Shown piece after piece: positions 63,625-64,000 of a stretch of 64,000 nt of DNA. The number at the start of each line of letters is the position of its first letter. The first letter of the stretch is position 1. The DNA lies in NCBI GenBank assembly GCA_019358975.1, contig JAHHIL010000006.1:1-64000 (forward strand), read 5' to 3'. Below the pieces are notes generated by a model that was not told the DNA's origin, ran no database searches, and saw only the letters and a list, made by a program, of their open reading frames with translations. The DNA is from Trichocoleus desertorum ATA4-8-CV12 (lineage in GTDB: Bacteria; Cyanobacteriota; Cyanobacteriia; FACHB-46). Position numbers and translations under genes: made by a program.

Positions 63625-64000
63625 TTAAGGAGTAACCGGGCTGGCACTCGCTTCAAGTAAAGCCTGAGCCTGATTGATACTCTCACGCACCGAGTGAGCA
63701 GAGGCTTGTAAAGCAGCTCGTTCCGCATCAGTAAGGCTGAGTTGCAACACCTCTTCGACCCCACTACAGCCCAAGCGGCACGGCACCCCAATAAAAATAT
63801 CTTCTAAGCCATATTCTCCCTGCAAGTGAGCTGCAACCGGGAGCAGCCGCGATTGATTCAAGAGAACGGCTTCTACCATCAAACAAGCCGCCGAAGCAGG
63901 TGCAAAATAGGCGCTACCTGTTTTCATCAGTTCGACGATTTCAGCGCCACCATTGCGGGTTCGTTCGATCAGGCGATCGATGGTGGGAGCGTCCATGAGT
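63625..64000 (-). CDS. Malate/lactate dehydrogenase family, C-terminal part (runs off the window)
   Basis: About 125 C-terminal residues are present; the 5' end lies beyond 64000. The end of the catalytic domain is clear: RTRNGGAEIVELMKTGSAYF, then ASAACLMVEAVLLNQSRLLP, GLEDIFIGVPCRLGCSGVEE and LTDAERAALQASAHSVRESI. This is the malate dehydrogenase pattern, with typical active-site-end spacing; lactate dehydrogenase cannot be excluded because the substrate-specific residues are outside the window. Same strand as lnt, 39 bp upstream of it. Confidence 0.88.
   Translation of the reverse strand, partial: LMDAPTIDRLIERTRNGGAEIVELMKTGSAYFAPASAACLMVEAVLLNQSRLLPVAAHLQGEYGLEDIFIGVPCRLGCSGVEEVLQLSLTDAERAALQASAHSVRESINQAQALLEASASPVTP

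Noticed and set aside
1-64000. tRNA genes
   Set aside because: Both strands were scanned by eye for T-loop sequences; no cloverleaf could be supported.

Overview
The window is cyanobacterial chromosome. The octamer GCGATCGC (HIP1) occurs dozens of times, and the gene families are typical of cyanobacteria: a cyanobacterial-type ClpP, biosynthetic arginine decarboxylase, a Nat/Bgt-type amino-acid ABC transporter, an MCE/ATPase lipid-transport pair, a DUF3288 protein and a probable McdA/McdB carboxysome-positioning pair. The long list of paralogous accessory families points to a large-genome, probably filamentous, species. I cannot name the species from the sequence. No rRNA, tRNA or CRISPR array was found.

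Layout. 1-130 is the tail of a probable IS200/IS605 element. 0.3-9.8 kb: DUF1232 protein, ExbB/ExbD, aspartokinase, McdA/McdB-like pair, NAD(P)HX repair enzyme, SPOR-like protein and MnmA. 10-14.3 kb: ATP sulfurylase, a Tat-targeted pseudo-caspase and a small conserved protein. 14.4-21.8 kb: a polar amino-acid ABC transporter whose ATPase gene is separated from the permeases by an accessory segment (small membrane protein, DMT exporter with divergent MarR regulator, toxin-antitoxin pair). 21.8-28.6 kb: hypothetical membrane protein, RibD, an internally deleted tnpB element, an MscS channel, and ZnuA/ZnuC preceded by two Zur-like boxes. 28.8-31.2 kb: glutathione S-transferase, then an AT-rich two-gene cassette (J-domain protein plus HNH nuclease). 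31.3-41 kb: DUF429 protein, glucan phosphorylase, SpeA, Ndk, a 164-bp MITE-like insertion, TerC, a cyanobacterial hypothetical and ClpP. 41-49.4 kb: membrane pentapeptide-repeat protein, DUF29, a DUF255 thioredoxin-domain protein, an FtsI with an upstream FtsL-like gene, and DUF3288. 49.5-64 kb: CadD-type transporter, MCE protein and its ATPase, YvcK, TsaE, GyrA, a histone-deacetylase-family enzyme, a fluoroacetate-dehalogenase-like hydrolase, an RTX metallopeptidase, Lnt and the 3' part of a malate/lactate dehydrogenase gene.

How the parts relate. Most genes are housekeeping and stand alone or in pairs: exbB-exbD, mcdA-mcdB, ftsL-like/ftsI, znuA-znuC and ATPase/mce/cadD. The most interesting material is accessory: the J-domain/HNH cassette (a candidate undescribed two-gene system), the toxin-antitoxin pair bounded by a perfect 12-bp direct repeat, the TnpB relic that lost its RuvC core but kept its zinc finger and right end, the MITE-like element with a 12-bp target duplication, the Tyr/Ser-substituted caspase homologue, and a chimeric pentapeptide membrane protein. 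Many gene 3' ends carry a dispersed C-rich palindromic repeat. Functions are read from sequence motifs; no database search was run.
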